From positions 1-6,146 of the forward strand of contig JAQVVK010000123.1 of NCBI GenBank assembly GCA_028698975.1: DNA of 6,146 nt, read 5' to 3'. The notes below the pieces were generated by a model. That model saw only the letters and a program-made list of their open reading frames with translations. It had not been told where the DNA came from and did no database searches. Source of the stretch: Victivallaceae bacterium. Lineage in GTDB: Bacteria > Verrucomicrobiota > Lentisphaeria > Victivallales > Victivallaceae. Below, one piece after another: positions 3,918 through 6,146 of this stretch (its first letter is position 1; each line of letters begins with the position of its first letter). The translations under genes and the position numbers were made by a program.

Positions 3918-6146
3918 ATGCCCAAAAATGACGACAACGTGTTCGGCAGTCTGACGCCGCGAGCCAGACAGATATTGTTACTGGCCAATCAGGAGGCGGA
4001 GCGGTTCAATCACGATTACATCGGCACCGAGCATCTGTTGCTCGGCATGCTCGCGCTCAACGAAGGCGTGGCCGTAAGCGTGCTTAATTCGCTCGGCTTG
4101 AACTTGCGCCAGCTTCGGCTGGAGGTCGAGAAAAGCTGCGGCGTCGGCGGCCCCACCCAGATCAAGGGGCCGCGTCCGCTGTCGCCCCGGCTCAAACGGG
4201 TGCTTATCATGGCGGCGCAGGAGGCGCAGTCGATGAATTATAACTTTATCGGCACCGAGCATCTGCTGCTGGCCATCCTGCGCGAGGGCGAAAGCTCCGC
4301 CGCGCGTATCATGAAGAACCTCAATGTCGATCTGGCCAAAGTGCGCGAAATGGTGGTGAAGTCGCTCGACCCGGATTATCTCCCCGACGACGAGGGCGTG
4401 CCGGGGCAGGGGAGCGGCAATGCGTCCGCCAAGAATGCGCAAGACGGCAATCCGTTTGGCAACCCGCCGCCGCAGCCGCTTCCGGGCGACGGGCAGCCGG
4501 TCGGCGGCGACGCGGCTTTGCCGGCGTTGAATGCGTTTGGCCGCAACCTCACCGAGCTGGCGGTCAAGGGGCAGCTTGACCCGGTGATCGGCCGCAAGGA
4601 CGAGATCGAGCGGGTTATCCAGATATTGTGCCGGCGCACTAAAAACAACCCGGTATTGATCGGTGAGGCCGGCGTCGGCAAGACGGCTATTTTGGAAGGG
4701 TTGGCCGAGGCGATCGCCGCCAAACGGGTTCCCGATCTTCTGGCCGACAAGCAGGTTTTTGCCATCGACCTGCCGCTCATGGTGGCAGGCACCAAGTATC
4801 GCGGCCAGTTTGAGGAGCGCATCAAGGCGGTGATCGACGAGGTGCGCAATTCCGGCAAGGTGATCCTTTTCATCGACGAATTGCATACGATTGTCGGTGC
4901 GGGCGGTGCCGAGGGCGCGATGGACGCCGCCAATATCATTAAACCGGCTCTTTCGCGCGGCGAACTGCAATGCGTCGGCGCGACTACGCTCGACGAATAT
5001 CGCAAAGGAATCGAAAAAGACGCCGCGTTGGAGCGTCGTTTCCAGCCGGTCATGGTGAATCCGCCTGACATCGAGGACTCGATAAAGATACTCGAGGGGT
5101 TGCGTGAAACCTACGAGAAACATCACCATGTGCAGTACGGCACCGGGGCGTTGGAGGCGGCGGTGCGGCTTTCCGACCGCTATATAACCGGCCGTTTCCT
5201 GCCCGACAAGGCGATCGACGTCATGGATGAGGCCGGCGCCCGTGCGCGTATTGGCAACATGACGCCGCCGCCGGACACGTCGGCCGCCGACAAGGGTATC
5301 GAAGAAGCCCGCGCCAAGAAAGAGAGCGCGATTTTAGAGCAGGATTTCGAGGGTGCGGCTCGTTGGCGCGACGTCGAGCGCGACCTTAAACAGAAACTTC
5401 AGGAGCAGCTTGATGCGTGGAAACACGACCGCGAAAACAAGCGGCCGGTGATTTCGCGTGCCGATATTGCCGAAGTGGTGGCCAAGCTGACCGGTGTGCC
5501 GCTTCAGCAGATGAAAGAGGGCGAAAGCCGCAAGCTGCTCAAAATGGAGGAAACCCTTCAAAAGACGGTCATCGGCCAAAATGAAGCGGTGAGTGTTATT
5601 TCGCGTGCGCTGAGGCGTTCGCGCGCCGATCTCAAGAATCCGGAGCGGCCGATCGGATCGTTTATTTTCCTCGGCCCCACCGGGGTGGGCAAGACGTTGC
5701 TGGCCAAGTCGCTGGCTGAATTCATGTTTGGCGACGCCGACGCCCTGATACAGGTCGATATGTCCGAATATATGGAGAAATTCAACGTGTCGCGTCTGAT
5801 CGGTTCGCCTCCGGGCTATGTCGGTCACGGCGAGGGCGGCGAATTGACCGAAAAGGTGCGGCGGCGGCCATATTCGGTGGTGCTGTTTGACGAAATCGAA
5901 AAAGCCCATCCCGATGTAATGCACATGCTGCTTCAGATTTTGGAGGAGGGGCGCATTACCGACACGCTGGGGCGTCGGATTGATTTCCGCAACACCATCA
6001 TCATCATGACCAGCAACGTCGGGGCGCAGCAGTTGGGCAGCGGCGGTACGCTGGGGTTCGACGGCGGCAGCGACTCGGCCAAACTCGATGACCGTCTGCT
6101 GGGCATCGCCAAGAAGTTTTTCAAGCCGGAGTTCATCAACCGGGTC
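3918..6146 (+). CDS. clpC: ATP-dependent Clp protease ATP-binding subunit ClpC, 3' end outside window
   Basis: Open from ATG 3918 to the window edge: 743 residues of an expected 810-850. ClpC is a hexameric AAA+ unfoldase that feeds substrates to ClpP in the cytoplasm. Two Clp_N repeats come first, each with IGTEHLLL (35-42 and 111-118). A Pro/Gly/Asn-rich linker (about 152-203) follows. The first AAA+ module has Walker A GEAGVGKT (249-256), pore loop KYRGQFEER (293-301), Walker B VILFIDE (315-321) and arginine finger LERRF (371-375). A short middle domain (about 458-510) with a UVR-like stretch (about 467-494) separates ClpC from ClpB, whose middle coiled coil is much longer. The second module has Walker A GPTGVGKT (586-593), pore loop GSPPGYVG (629-636), Walker B VVLFDE (654-659) and FKPEFINRV at the edge (735-743). 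The ClpP-binding loop, expected between about 660 and 730, is not clearly identifiable by eye. The gene is divergent from pnp; mcsA, mcsB and ctsR are not seen next to it. The missing part is the end of the second module and the C-terminal domain. Confidence 0.95.
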   Translation, partial: MPKNDDNVFGSLTPRARQILLLANQEAERFNHDYIGTEHLLLGMLALNEGVAVSVLNSLGLNLRQLRLEVEKSCGVGGPTQIKGPRPLSPRLKRVLIMAAQEAQSMNYNFIGTEHLLLAILREGESSAARIMKNLNVDLAKVREMVVKSLDPDYLPDDEGVPGQGSGNASAKNAQDGNPFGNPPPQPLPGDGQPVGGDAALPALNAFGRNLTELAVKGQLDPVIGRKDEIERVIQILCRRTKNNPVLIGEAGVGKTAILEGLAEAIAAKRVPDLLADKQVFAIDLPLMVAGTKYRGQFEERIKAVIDEVRNSGKVILFIDELHTIVGAGGAEGAMDAANIIKPALSRGELQCVGATTLDEYRKGIEKDAALERRFQPVMVNPPDIEDSIKILEGLRETYEKHHHVQYGTGALEAAVRLSDRYITGRFLPDKAIDVMDEAGARARIGNMTPPPDTSAADKGIEEARAKKESAILEQDFEGAARWRDVERDLKQKLQEQLDAWKHDRENKRPVISRADIAEVVAKLTGVPLQQMKEGESRKLLKMEETLQKTVIGQNEAVSVISRALRRSRADLKNPERPIGSFIFLGPTGVGKTLLAKSLAEFMFGDADALIQVDMSEYMEKFNVSRLIGSPPGYVGHGEGGELTEKVRRRPYSVVLFDEIEKAHPDVMHMLLQILEEGRITDTLGRRIDFRNTIIIMTSNVGAQQLGSGGTLGFDGGSDSAKLDDRLLGIAKKFFKPEFINRV

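Noticed and set aside
3978..5129. 383-codon open frame on the minus strand antisense to clpC
   Set aside because: It lies wholly opposite conserved ClpC coding sequence, and its translation has no recognisable family features.
5334..6139. Minus-strand frames of 196, 75 and 68 codons opposite the second AAA+ module of clpC
   Set aside because: All are antisense to conserved Walker and pore-loop coding sequence and show no domain of their own.

Overview
The window is an ordinary chromosomal housekeeping segment. It holds four protein-coding genes around one divergent promoter region, with no sign of mobile DNA, CRISPR, phage or defence genes. Coding sequence is G+C-rich, and the promoter region is locally A+T-rich. 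The organism cannot be named from this alone. A ClpC-type unfoldase with a long Pro/Gly/Asn-rich linker, a complete bacterial PNPase and strong GGAGG-type ribosome binding sites would fit the Planctomycetes-Verrucomicrobia-Lentisphaerota group, but that is a low-confidence inference.

Layout. The first 3.6 kb reads on the minus strand, in transcription order: pnp (3607 to 1493), queC (1435 to 758) and a peptidase-U32-family gene (750 running off the left edge). A strong intrinsic terminator hairpin (1449-1479) sits between pnp and queC, so queC and the U32 gene depend on read-through or on a promoter inside the 3' end of pnp. queC and the U32 gene are tightly coupled: the U32 Shine-Dalgarno overlaps the queC stop codon. 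On the plus strand, clpC starts at 3918 and runs off the right edge with about 743 residues present.

The 310-bp gap between pnp and clpC carries two back-to-back sigma70-like promoters. The clpC leader is short (about 26 nt). The pnp leader is long (about 175 nt), and nearly all of it, 3640-3778, can fold into a branched RNA: a closing stem, a perfect 8-bp hairpin and a long arm capped by a GAAA tetraloop. This is the most interesting object in the window. By analogy with the RNase III/PNPase autoregulation of the Escherichia coli pnp leader, it is a candidate autoregulatory leader, though its sequence matches no motif I recognise.

Functionally, pnp (RNA decay), queC (queuosine precursor synthesis) and the U32 protein (a family that includes tRNA and rRNA hydroxylation enzymes) share an RNA-metabolism theme. 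clpC is a separate protein-quality-control unit. I did not find a convincing new multi-gene system here.
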